Positions 1 to 6,353 are shown, counted from the stretch's first letter. The stretch is DNA of 8,186 bases from Desulfobacterales bacterium (GCA_030594505.1 JAUVFC010000070.1:1-8186), one strand, 5' to 3'. Numbers and translations are program-made. Notes: generated by a model not told the origin, from the sequence alone.

Positions 1-158
1 ACCACGCAGATGCGGCAGCGGCCCAGGGGCTTCAGGTGCTCCTGGAAACAAAAAGTGGGGATAGTGATTCCGGCCTCCTCGGCCGCTTGAAAGATGGTGT
101 TTCCGGGTTCGACCGCTATCTCTTTCCCATTGATGTGAAGTTGAATCTTCTTTGACAC
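1..158 (-). CDS. [2Fe-2S] ferredoxin-domain redox subunit (NuoG / HoxU / formate dehydrogenase alpha type), N-terminal part only
   Basis: This is the first 52 codons of a minus-strand gene that runs off the left edge. The translation begins MSKKIQLHINGKEIAVEPG and continues into a plant-type [2Fe-2S] ferredoxin fold. Three cluster cysteines are visible at C37, C48 and C51, spaced C-x10-C-x2-C with the GRCRIC signature; the fourth ligand would lie beyond the edge. This spacing is typical of the N-terminal domain of complex I subunit NuoG, of HoxU/HydA-type diaphorase subunits and of NAD-linked formate dehydrogenase alpha subunits. Too little is present to choose among them. The domain passes electrons between flavin or NAD(P)H and further Fe-S clusters, in the cytoplasm. 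The start is GTG at 158-156, chosen because a perfect AGGAGG (170-165) lies 6 nt upstream. The gene is divergent from the PPIase gene. Confidence 0.85.
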   Translation of the reverse strand, partial: MSKKIQLHINGKEIAVEPGNTIFQAAEEAGITIPTFCFQEHLKPLGRCRICV

Positions 159-164
159 GCCGTA

Positions 165-170
165 CCTCCT
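165..170 (-). promoter_or_regulatory. Strong Shine-Dalgarno site (AGGAGG) fixing a GTG start
   Basis: AGGAGG on the minus strand is a full match to the anti-SD consensus. It ends 6 nt before the GTG at 158. No in-frame ATG lies nearby, so this site decides the start of the ferredoxin-domain gene. Confidence 0.8.
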
Positions 171-221
171 GTCAGGTTAGAGTTGTTATATGGGTTATTG
201 GTGAGAACGAAAAGAGCAAAG

Positions 222-235
222 GATGTACCTACATC
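222..235. repeat. Perfect 14-bp palindrome, operator-like
   Basis: GATGTA-cc-TACATC has perfect 6-bp arms around a 2-bp centre. It lies between the candidate minus-strand promoter (-10 at 259-264) and the GTG at 158, so it would fall in the leader just after the predicted transcription start. That position suits a repressor operator for the ferredoxin-domain gene. No regulator is identified, and a chance palindrome is possible. Confidence 0.35.
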
Positions 236-258
236 AAAATACTGATTCATAGCCCCGC

Positions 259-287
259 ACTATACATTGAAATCGTGAAAAAAACAA
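259..287 (-). promoter_or_regulatory. Candidate sigma-70 promoter of the ferredoxin-domain gene
   Basis: Reading the minus strand, TTGTTT (287-282) is followed after 17 nt by TATAGT (264-259). The -10 matches 5 of 6 consensus bases; the -35 matches only TTG. Predicted transcription starts near 252 and leaves a leader of roughly 95 nt that contains the 222-235 palindrome. Confidence 0.35.
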
Positions 288-396
288 GTAACGACTACAG
301 CATATGTCAATCCCTGCCTTTGACCTGCGGCCAAAAAGGATAGATGTCAACCCTGTTTTCTGATTCTGTCATGGGTCGCTATGGCCGAACCGTCTC

Positions 397-425
397 TTGA
401 CAAATTATAGATCAAGGCTTACAAA
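397..425 (+). promoter_or_regulatory. Candidate sigma-70 promoter of the PPIase gene
   Basis: A perfect TTGACA (397-402) is followed after 17 nt by TACAAA (420-425), which matches 4 of 6 bases of the -10 consensus. Transcription would start near 432, about 50 nt before the ATG at 482. AT-rich alternatives for the -10 lie a little downstream (TAAATA at 432-437). Confidence 0.5.
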
Positions 426-481
426 AGGAATTAAATATAGGACACAGATTCAAAGGAAGGCGAAAACTTTAAGGGGTAATT

Positions 482-2386
482 ATGCTACGCTTGATGCGAA
501 AACATACACAGTCTTTGTTTATAAAAATTGTTCTTGGAGCCATAGTGGTCGTTTTTACATTCTGGGGCGTCGGGTCCTTTCGCGAGCAAAGGGCCGGCCG
601 CCTCGCAGCGGTCAATGACAGCGTAATCACATTTGATGAGTTCAGAAACGCTTACAACGACCTTCTTGAACTGTATAGACGTCAATACGGGGACCAGTTG
701 GACGATAACCTCATGAAAGCCCTTAATCTCAAATACCAGGCCTTAGACCGTTTAATTTCTCAGCGTTTGATAGTACAGGAGGCCAAAAACCTTGGCTTAC
801 GCGTCAGAAAAGAAGAATTAATCGGATCCATCCAAGATATCCCTGCCTTTAAAAAAGAGGGCCGATTCGACCAGCAGACCTATCTGCGCGCGTTAAGCCA
901 TTACGGTACAACTCCTCAGTCCTTTGAGGAGAATATACAAACGGACATATTGTTCACCAAGGTACAGTATATCATTCTGAACACTGTCAAGGTATCCGAT
1001 GCCGAGGCGTTGGAGGCTTTTAAAGAAGAGAATGAGAAGGTAGATATCGACTTTGTCGGCTTCAGCCCTGTATCTGTAAAAGATCCCGAACTCGCGGCAG
1101 AAGCCGTTGAAGCCTATTTTTTAAAACATGAAGACCGGTATAAGACCCGGGAGAAAGTAAAAGTGCGTTATCTCTCTTTTCCGTTTAAGGAATTTGAAAA
1201 GGAGATAACCGTCCGTGAAAACGAAATACAAAATCACTACGAGCTAAATAATGAAAAATTCTCAACCCCCAAGACGGTAAAAGCACGACATATCCTTTTC
1301 AACGTACCTGAAGACGCTTCACCCGAGCAAGCGGAAGCAATAAAGAAAAAAGCCCTTAAGGTATTAAAAGAAGCGAGGGAGGGGGGAGATTTTGCCGCAC
1401 TGGCGCAGAAGTATTCTGAAGGACCGACTAAAGCCCGGGGTGGTGATCTCGGGACCTTTCCACGCGGAAGGATGGTAAAGCCGTTTGAAGAGGCCGCTTT
1501 TTCTCTTTCACCGGGCCGGATCAGCGATCCTGTCAGAACCAGGTTCGGGTGGCATATTATTAAGGTCGAAAAGGTAAATGAGTCCAAACAGACGCCCCTG
1601 TATGAGGTGAAAGAAGAGATCCGAAAGACCTTGGTACATGAGGGGGCCAAAATAAACGCTTTTGAAAAAACGAACAAGATATACGAAGAGTGCGCAGCGG
1701 CCTGTGCCATGGTCGATGTTGCCTCTGATTACACGTTACAACTAAAATCCACTGTTTTTTTTGCTGAAAATGAACAGATATCCGGTGTTAAGGTCAAAGA
1801 CAGTACCAAATTTGCGCATACTGCGTTCGCCCTTCTGGAGGACGATGTATCGCCTTTGCTGGAACTCTCGGACGGGTATTACATACTCCAGCTCATAGAA
1901 AAAAAGGAGGCGCAAGTACCTGAGCTAAAAGATGTTGAAAAAAGGGTGCGCCAGGATCTTTTGCAAGAAGAAAAAAAGAAGTTGGCCCGCGAAGCAGCGG
2001 AACAGTTTTTGGTGGCATTAAAAATTGGCTCTGATTTTAAAACGTTAGCTAAAAATGAGGACCTTGTCGTGACAAGTACCGGTCCTTTTAAACGGGGTGA
2101 GCAGATTCCCAAGATCGGTTACGCGCCGTCTGTTTCAGAAACAGCCTTTTTGCTTTCGGGTGAGAAACCCTTTCCGGAGGTCGTACTTGAGGCAAAAGGG
2201 AAATACCTTGTTCTCCGCTTTAAGAAAAAAGGAGAGGCAAAAGAGGATGCCTTCAGCTCTGAAAAAGAGACCATCAAGACTCGTATTTTAAACCAAAAAC
2301 GTCAAGAAACCTTCCGCCAGTGGTTGGCCGCTTTAAAGAAAAAAGGAGAAATTATATATTATCAGAAAGACTTCCTTGACTCTTAG
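482..2386 (+). CDS. PpiD/SurA-type membrane-anchored periplasmic peptidyl-prolyl cis-trans isomerase
   Basis: This 634-residue periplasmic foldase of the PpiD family probably helps fold envelope proteins leaving the Sec translocon. A short basic N-terminus (MLRLMRK) precedes one transmembrane anchor at about residues 12-33, giving an N-in, C-out topology. A SurA/PpiD-like helical chaperone region covers about 36-185. A parvulin domain spans about 265-365, with ARHIL (268-272), GGDLG (320-324) and FGWHI (355-359) as landmarks. The C-terminal part (about 370-630) is helical with a degenerate second parvulin-like stretch (about 465-580), as in PpiD, which is of similar length (E. coli about 620). 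C404 and C408 form a CxxxC pair that could be a periplasmic disulfide. AAGGGG (471-476) lies 5 nt before the ATG. The stop overlaps the convergent kinase stop by 4 bp. The family is sure; whether the orthologue is strictly ppiD is less so. Confidence 0.9.
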   Translation: MLRLMRKHTQSLFIKIVLGAIVVVFTFWGVGSFREQRAGRLAAVNDSVITFDEFRNAYNDLLELYRRQYGDQLDDNLMKALNLKYQALDRLISQRLIVQEAKNLGLRVRKEELIGSIQDIPAFKKEGRFDQQTYLRALSHYGTTPQSFEENIQTDILFTKVQYIILNTVKVSDAEALEAFKEENEKVDIDFVGFSPVSVKDPELAAEAVEAYFLKHEDRYKTREKVKVRYLSFPFKEFEKEITVRENEIQNHYELNNEKFSTPKTVKARHILFNVPEDASPEQAEAIKKKALKVLKEAREGGDFAALAQKYSEGPTKARGGDLGTFPRGRMVKPFEEAAFSLSPGRISDPVRTRFGWHIIKVEKVNESKQTPLYEVKEEIRKTLVHEGAKINAFEKTNKIYEECAAACAMVDVASDYTLQLKSTVFFAENEQISGVKVKDSTKFAHTAFALLEDDVSPLLELSDGYYILQLIEKKEAQVPELKDVEKRVRQDLLQEEKKKLAREAAEQFLVALKIGSDFKTLAKNEDLVVTSTGPFKRGEQIPKIGYAPSVSETAFLLSGEKPFPEVVLEAKGKYLVLRFKKKGEAKEDAFSSEKETIKTRILNQKRQETFRQWLAALKKKGEIIYYQKDFLDS

Positions 2387-3828
2387 CGCTCCGCTTGCGG
2401 GCTCCGGGGTATTGTCTTCGCGCCGACAGAGGCTTTGCCTTGTGTTCTCTTCCGGGCCACAAGTTCCTCTATTCGCCTGCCTATCATTACAAGGTGCTTC
2501 CCAAAAGCGCTCACTCTTTGATAGCGCTTATTGACATCCTTTTCGAGCGCTTTATCTATAATAGCAACACAAGCCTTTGGAATTTTAGGATTATATTGTC
2601 GGGGCGGTATGTGCGGGGTTTTGCTGATATTATGCATTATTGCTCCGAGACTTGCCCCTTTAAAGGGGAGTTCACCGGTAAGAAACTGGTAAAAAAGAAC
2701 ACCGAGGGAAAAAATATCAGACCGTCCATCCACCTTTTTGCCTTCCACCTGTTCCGGTGACATATAGTTGGGCGTGCCAAGAATCACTCCGGTCTGGGTT
2801 CTGGATGATGTGGTCATCCGTGCTATCCCAAAATCGGCGACTTTGATTATGTCGCCTTTTAATAGCATTATATTGGCGGGCTTTATATCCCGATGGATTA
2901 CATTATGCTTATGGGCATAATCCAGGGCCCTGCAAATCATAACCATATAATGAATAATTTTTCGCAGGGGGAAGAGATTCGGTTTCTTGGCATGTTTTTC
3001 CAAACTTGTTCCCTCAAGATATTCCATGGCTATGTATGCGATGTCACCTTCCTCCCCAACATCGTAAATAGTGACAATGTTGGGATGCGAAAGTCCTCCG
3101 GCCGCTTCTGCCTCCCGGTAAAAACGTCGCCTTACTTCTTCACTATCAGGAGAATTCTCTTCATCGCTGATTCGCACTGTTTTAATGGCTACGGTGCGAT
3201 TGATCTTCGGGTCCATCCCCTTATAGACCATCCCCATGGCCCCCATGCCCAATTCCTTTACAATCTTATACCGCCCAAGAGTAGACATATCCGGTGTGCC
3301 GTCAAGTATCCGCGTATTTGAAAGGTCTTCGTTACCACTCTCCTGGATATCCTGAGATGTTATGCCTGACTCAAGAAGATTGATCTTTAGGGCAATACCC
3401 TCATATTTATCGTCATGCTTCTGAATGTATTTGTATATCTCCAGCGCGTTATCGAACATCTCCTGTTTTTCATACTCGCCGGCGAGATCGTATAAAAGAG
3501 GTTTCATTATGTCGTCGACGGGACACTTGCAAAATTTGTCAAACGCCAGATCAAGCATACCCCTTCCCTGGTATGTAATACCAACAATCCGGTTAGCATC
3601 AATATATTCTTTAGTCAGTTTTTTTGGGGAGGACCTCCTGGAAATAAAACCTCGAACAAAAAATATAACAGTACAGGCCAGAGCTAATGCGAGAAATGGA
3701 TATGTTAGTTTCATCCAGCCCTGTTGATGCATAAAAACAGATGTCACTATCTCTGTGAACATAACACCCAGGGTCAATCCCCAAATGGCGCTCAACCAGT
3801 TCTTCGGTCTTTGTGAAATTTGTTTCAT
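2383..3828 (-). CDS. Membrane-anchored Ser/Thr protein kinase (Hanks/PknB type) with TPR-like linker
   Basis: This 481-residue kinase places its catalytic domain in the cytoplasm. Two hydrophobic helices (about 11-33 and 42-60) form a hairpin with only a short external loop. A TPR-like helical linker covers about 73-155 (LLYDLAGEYEKQEMFDNALE at 111-130). The kinase domain covers about 187-450. Its motifs are intact: glycine loop 194-199, AIK lysine K216, alpha-C glutamate E239, HRD 312-314 with K316 and N319, DFG 332-334 and SPE 357-359. The activation loop (about 339-352) is rich in Ser/Thr, so autophosphorylation is plausible. From memory, the linker resembles that of Desulfobacterota CHASE2-kinase proteins, but no CHASE2 sensor domain is present. 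The ATG at 3828 has no clear Shine-Dalgarno site. The gene lies downstream of the cyclic-nucleotide-binding kinase, with a MITE between them. Substrates are unknown. Confidence 0.9.
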   Translation of the reverse strand: MKQISQRPKNWLSAIWGLTLGVMFTEIVTSVFMHQQGWMKLTYPFLALALACTVIFFVRGFISRRSSPKKLTKEYIDANRIVGITYQGRGMLDLAFDKFCKCPVDDIMKPLLYDLAGEYEKQEMFDNALEIYKYIQKHDDKYEGIALKINLLESGITSQDIQESGNEDLSNTRILDGTPDMSTLGRYKIVKELGMGAMGMVYKGMDPKINRTVAIKTVRISDEENSPDSEEVRRRFYREAEAAGGLSHPNIVTIYDVGEEGDIAYIAMEYLEGTSLEKHAKKPNLFPLRKIIHYMVMICRALDYAHKHNVIHRDIKPANIMLLKGDIIKVADFGIARMTTSSRTQTGVILGTPNYMSPEQVEGKKVDGRSDIFSLGVLFYQFLTGELPFKGASLGAIMHNISKTPHIPPRQYNPKIPKACVAIIDKALEKDVNKRYQRVSAFGKHLVMIGRRIEELVARKRTQGKASVGAKTIPRSPQAER

Positions 3829-3880
3829 GTCTTAATATCTATATAAATTTGAATTCCCGCCAGATATAGTATCCTGCTTT

Positions 3881-3896
3881 GAGACCTTTGCATAAC
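3881..3896 (+). repeat. Left terminal inverted repeat of the MITE
   Basis: GAGACCTTTGCATAAC is the exact reverse complement of 4007-4022. Similarity continues imperfectly inward with a small indel (a CATTTT-like run and then GTCAGGC on both sides). Confidence 0.8.
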
Positions 3897-4006
3897 TGCC
3901 ATTTTCCCGTGATGCGGCGTCAGGCTTCAAATTTTAATCCTCGAAATACCCAATGTATTCCTCCGGTTAAATTTTTTGCCTTTCTTGCCTGACGAAAAAA
4001 TGTCAC

Positions 4007-4022
4007 GTTATGCAAAGGTCTC
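4007..4022 (-). repeat. Right terminal inverted repeat of the MITE
   Basis: GTTATGCAAAGGTCTC pairs exactly with 3881-3896. Its outer end lies 3 nt from the TGA stop (4026-4028) of the minus-strand kinase. Confidence 0.8.
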
Positions 4023-4025
4023 GCT

Positions 4026-5321
4026 TCAGCCTGCGTTCCCTGTCCGCGTTAACAACTCGCTCGTTTTTGTAAGCCGTTTAATTAAAGTAGTTATAAAAAC
4101 TTTATAGAAACGGAGTTGGGTATTACGAGATGCTTGATCCATGAGTGAAGCGTTTATTTTCATAAGCATAACGTCATTGATCGCTACGATGCTGGCTGTC
4201 CGTTCGGTCTTGCCGAGATAAGCCATTTCTCCGAAACAATCTCCTTTTTCCAGGACTGCCAGAGGTCTTCCGTGCTTTTTAACCTTCACCCTGCCGGAAA
4301 CAATGATATAAAAGGAGTCATCTATTTCACCCTCGGTGATAATATGCCTGCTGCTGCTATAAGTAGTCCAGAGGCTCGCCTTGATCACTTCTTCTAATTC
4401 AGCGGAATTAAAACTGCTGAAAAACTTGATCTGTTTAAGAGCGTTAAATTTTTCTTGTTGGCCGATCTCTTTTTCTGATAGTCTCAAATGACTGAACGCC
4501 ACACTTAATTCAGAGGCGAATTCGATTCCTGTCTGGTAACGTTTCCCCAGTTCCTTCTCTAAAGCACGCTTGATAATTGCCCCGAGGGATTCGGGGATAC
4601 CGGGTCTGTGTCTGCTTAATGGAACAGGCTCTTCATTAATAATCTTGTAAATTACAGCGTGTGCGCTCTCTCCGGGAAAGGGGCTGTCGCCTCCCAGGAG
4701 TTTATACATAACCACCCCTAAAGAGAAAATATCGGTTTGTGAAGTTAATGTCTCTTCCCGAAGCTGCTCGGGAGACATATATCGTACAGAACCGATCAAG
4801 CCTATCGGCTGTGTGGAATCGGAGGCCTCAACCATGGCGATGCCGAAATCAGTAATTTTAACCTTTCCCTTTTTTGAAATGATAATGTTACTTGGTTTGA
4901 TATCTCTATGGACGACACCTTGTCGGTGGGCATAGTCAAGGGCCTTCGCACACTTAAAGATAATATCCACAACCCTTTTTACCGGAAGCAAGAACCCCTT
5001 GTCGCAATAATTTTCCAGGGTCTCCCCATCAAGGTACTCCATTACGATGTAACATTGATCCTCTTCAACCGCCGCGTCATAAACAGAAATAATATGAGGA
5101 TGCACTAACTTTCCCGCAGCTTGTGCCTCGTTAAAAAATTGTTGCTGTACACGAGCAAGCGCCTTGGGATCTCCGGCAGGATCTGAAAAGGCTGTTTTGA
5201 CGGCAACAAGACGTTTAATAAAAGGATCACTGGCCAAATATACTATACCCATGCCCCCGCGTCCCAACTCTTTAATAACCTTATACTTTCCTAATTTTTG
5301 TGGAATACTGTTATTAACCAC
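4026..5321 (-). CDS. Ser/Thr protein kinase with C-terminal cyclic-nucleotide-binding domain
   Basis: This 431-residue soluble kinase has no membrane segment. The Hanks-type kinase domain covers about 13-275: glycine loop G20-G25, VAVK lysine K42, alpha-C glutamate E65, HRD 138-140 with K142 and N145, DFG 158-160 and SPE 183-185. The P+1 loop reads GSVRYMSPE rather than the usual GTPxYMSPE. After a short linker, a CRP/PKA-regulatory-type cNMP domain covers about 297-415. Its phosphate-binding cassette (360-380) keeps FGE (E365, the ribose-contacting position) and R374 (the phosphate-contacting arginine), so nucleotide binding looks intact. This suggests kinase activity gated by cAMP or cGMP in one chain, which is inference. 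The GTG start (5321) has AAAGG 4 nt upstream, and no in-frame ATG exists before an upstream stop. The gene is probably first in an operon with the membrane kinase. Confidence 0.9.
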   Translation of the reverse strand: MVNNSIPQKLGKYKVIKELGRGGMGIVYLASDPFIKRLVAVKTAFSDPAGDPKALARVQQQFFNEAQAAGKLVHPHIISVYDAAVEEDQCYIVMEYLDGETLENYCDKGFLLPVKRVVDIIFKCAKALDYAHRQGVVHRDIKPSNIIISKKGKVKITDFGIAMVEASDSTQPIGLIGSVRYMSPEQLREETLTSQTDIFSLGVVMYKLLGGDSPFPGESAHAVIYKIINEEPVPLSRHRPGIPESLGAIIKRALEKELGKRYQTGIEFASELSVAFSHLRLSEKEIGQQEKFNALKQIKFFSSFNSAELEEVIKASLWTTYSSSRHIITEGEIDDSFYIIVSGRVKVKKHGRPLAVLEKGDCFGEMAYLGKTERTASIVAINDVMLMKINASLMDQASRNTQLRFYKVFITTLIKRLTKTSELLTRTGNAG

Positions 5322-5340
5322 AGAGCCTTTCTTTCCATAA

Positions 5341-5379
5341 ATTATAAGTGATCCCGGTGGACAATTTCATTGTGTTATA
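5341..5379 (-). promoter_or_regulatory. Possible -10 elements for the kinase operon (weak)
   Basis: On the minus strand TATAAC (5379-5374) and TATAAT (5346-5341) lie upstream of the GTG at 5321. Neither has a good -35 at 16-18 nt, and the second would start transcription almost on the Shine-Dalgarno site. A promoter for the kinase genes must lie in this divergent region, but its exact position is not resolved. Confidence 0.25.
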
Positions 5380-5390
5380 AAATGGTAACG

Positions 5391-5446
5391 TTGCAATATA
5401 GGGACTATTTGAAATACAAACATATATTCGGCAACTATTTGCAATA
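5391..5446. repeat. Interleaved short direct repeats in the AT-rich divergent region
   Basis: ACTATTTG occurs at 5404-5411 and 5434-5441, exactly 30 bp apart. TTGCAATA occurs at 5391-5398 and 5439-5446. The repeats lie between the kinase and hydrolase starts, where a shared regulator could bind. Chance in an AT-rich stretch is a real alternative. Confidence 0.3.
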
Positions 5447-5485
5447 AAATTAATAAAAATCTTATACAAGACCTTTTGAATATTA

Positions 5486-5494
5486 TGTTATAAT
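5486..5494 (+). promoter_or_regulatory. Extended -10 promoter of the hydrolase-phosphoesterase-pyruvate kinase operon
   Basis: TGTTATAAT is a perfect extended -10 (TGn plus TATAAT). A second TATAAT overlaps at 5494-5499. No good -35 stands upstream, which extended -10 promoters can tolerate. Transcription would start near 5501, about 29 nt before the ATG at 5530. Confidence 0.5.
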
Positions 5495-5529
5495 ATAATT
5501 TTGGGACTACCGCTCTATTATAGAATGAA

Positions 5530-6351
5530 ATGTATAAAACCAAATACCCTATCATCTTAGCTCATGGAATCTGTCGTTTTGACCACTTGTTGAATATATT
5601 AGTCCATCTGGATAACTCCGGAGATGATCGATTTCACTATTTTCGAAAAATCCGCAGTACGCTTCTTGACCATGGATTTGAAACGTTCCACTCCAGGGCA
5701 CGATGGGCTGGAAGCGTAGATGAACGGGCAGAGGACCTTAAAAACAGCATCGAAGCAATTACCGATAATTTCACAAAATGGGAAAAGGTACATATTGTCG
5801 GCCACAGCATGGGGGGGCTTGATGCCCGTCATATGATCTATAACGATAAAATGGATAACAGAGTGGCATCTCTCAGCACTATTGGGACTCCACACTGGGG
5901 CACTCCAATTGCTGATTGGGGAATCAAGCGTCTGTCACTCCTCATCCCATTGGCAAAAACAGTGGGGGTGTCCATTAAAGGCTTCGAGGATCTTACGGGG
6001 GACAGATGCCGCAAGTTCAATGAAAAGGCATGGGATTTTGAACGCGAAAACAGCGTACTCTATCAAACATTTACGGGGATACTCCCATATGATCACATCT
6101 TCCCTTTGTTCAGGTTCTCGTATTCGCTTATCTACCGGGAAGAAGGAGAAAATGATGGGCTGGTATCATTAAAATCCGCCAAATGGCAGGAAGAGTTCTT
6201 TGTAAAAAATATTAATACTGACCACATCAACCAGATGGGTTGGTGGCATCCATGGGGACCTTCTAAAGATATTACAAGGAAAAGGTTTGAAGAACAGATA
6301 CAAAAATTCTATCTCGAAATCGCTGAAGAGCTTGCAGACAGAGGAATGTAA
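5530..6351 (+). CDS. Lipase/esterase-like alpha/beta hydrolase
   Basis: This 273-residue protein follows the pattern of bacterial triacylglycerol-lipase/esterase alpha/beta hydrolases. The strand-1 oxyanion region is PIILAHG (7-13). The nucleophile elbow GHSMGG (91-96) gives Ser93. A conserved GTPHWGTP follows at 119-126. ENDG (207-210) gives a likely acid at D209, and DHINQ (231-235) gives the likely catalytic His232, so a full triad is present. No signal peptide or membrane helix is seen, so a cytoplasmic role is likely, unlike secreted family I lipases. Its substrate (lipid, polyhydroxyalkanoate or other ester) is unknown. The ATG at 5530 has no clear Shine-Dalgarno site; the other nearby ATG (5525) is out of frame. 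It is the first gene of the operon, and its stop lies 2 nt before the next start. Confidence 0.82.
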   Translation: MYKTKYPIILAHGICRFDHLLNILVHLDNSGDDRFHYFRKIRSTLLDHGFETFHSRARWAGSVDERAEDLKNSIEAITDNFTKWEKVHIVGHSMGGLDARHMIYNDKMDNRVASLSTIGTPHWGTPIADWGIKRLSLLIPLAKTVGVSIKGFEDLTGDRCRKFNEKAWDFERENSVLYQTFTGILPYDHIFPLFRFSYSLIYREEGENDGLVSLKSAKWQEEFFVKNINTDHINQMGWWHPWGPSKDITRKRFEEQIQKFYLEIAEELADRGM

Positions 6352-6353
6352 CA

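Larger units (their letters stand above)
159..481. other. Divergent intergenic region, no gene seen
   Basis: This 323-bp stretch lies between the divergent ferredoxin-domain and PPIase genes. Short open frames inside it (for example 152-343 on the plus strand) lack a ribosome binding site and any recognisable protein pattern. It holds one candidate promoter in each direction (259-287 minus, 397-425 plus) and a perfect palindrome at 222-235. TGTCAA also occurs at 305-310 and 346-351. I see no convincing structured RNA, terminator or repeat element. Confidence 0.6.
3881..4022. mobile_element. MITE-like non-autonomous element, 142 bp
   Basis: Perfect 16-bp terminal inverted repeats, GAGACCTTTGCATAAC at 3881-3896 and its exact complement at 4007-4022, bound a 142-bp AT-rich sequence with no open frame. 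An inner inverted repeat (CGTCAGGC at 3918-3925, GCCTGACG at 3987-3994) and partly matching AT tracts (3929-3937, 3968-3976) would let the whole element fold as an imperfect hairpin. GCTT occurs at 3876-3879 and again at 4023-4026, a possible target duplication offset by one base on the left. The right end lies 3 nt past the stop codon of the upstream kinase, and the element separates two co-oriented kinase genes. The ends recall some DDE transposons (IS4/IS5 type), but this is from memory and no parent transposase is in the window. Confidence 0.75.

Noticed and set aside
152..343. 63-codon plus-strand open frame in the left intergenic region
   Set aside because: It overlaps the start and Shine-Dalgarno site of the ferredoxin-domain gene, has no ribosome binding site and its composition shows no protein pattern.
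397..618. 73-codon plus-strand frame beginning inside the PPIase promoter
   Set aside because: It starts on the candidate -35 and overlaps the PPIase start in another frame; the PPIase frame has clear family homology.
1237..1710. 157-codon minus-strand open frame inside the PPIase gene
   Set aside because: It is antisense to the conserved parvulin domain and has no recognisable motif; a shadow frame.
2893..3321. 142-codon plus-strand open frame inside the membrane kinase gene
   Set aside because: It is antisense to the kinase motifs, with no ribosome binding site or family pattern.
3829..4025. CRISPR or structured regulatory RNA between the kinases
   Set aside because: There is a single pair of terminal inverted repeats rather than repeated spacers, and the features fit a MITE better.
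5367..5555. 62-codon minus-strand hydrophobic frame over the divergent promoter region
   Set aside because: It arises from AT-rich DNA, overlaps the hydrolase start and its promoter, and lacks a ribosome binding site.
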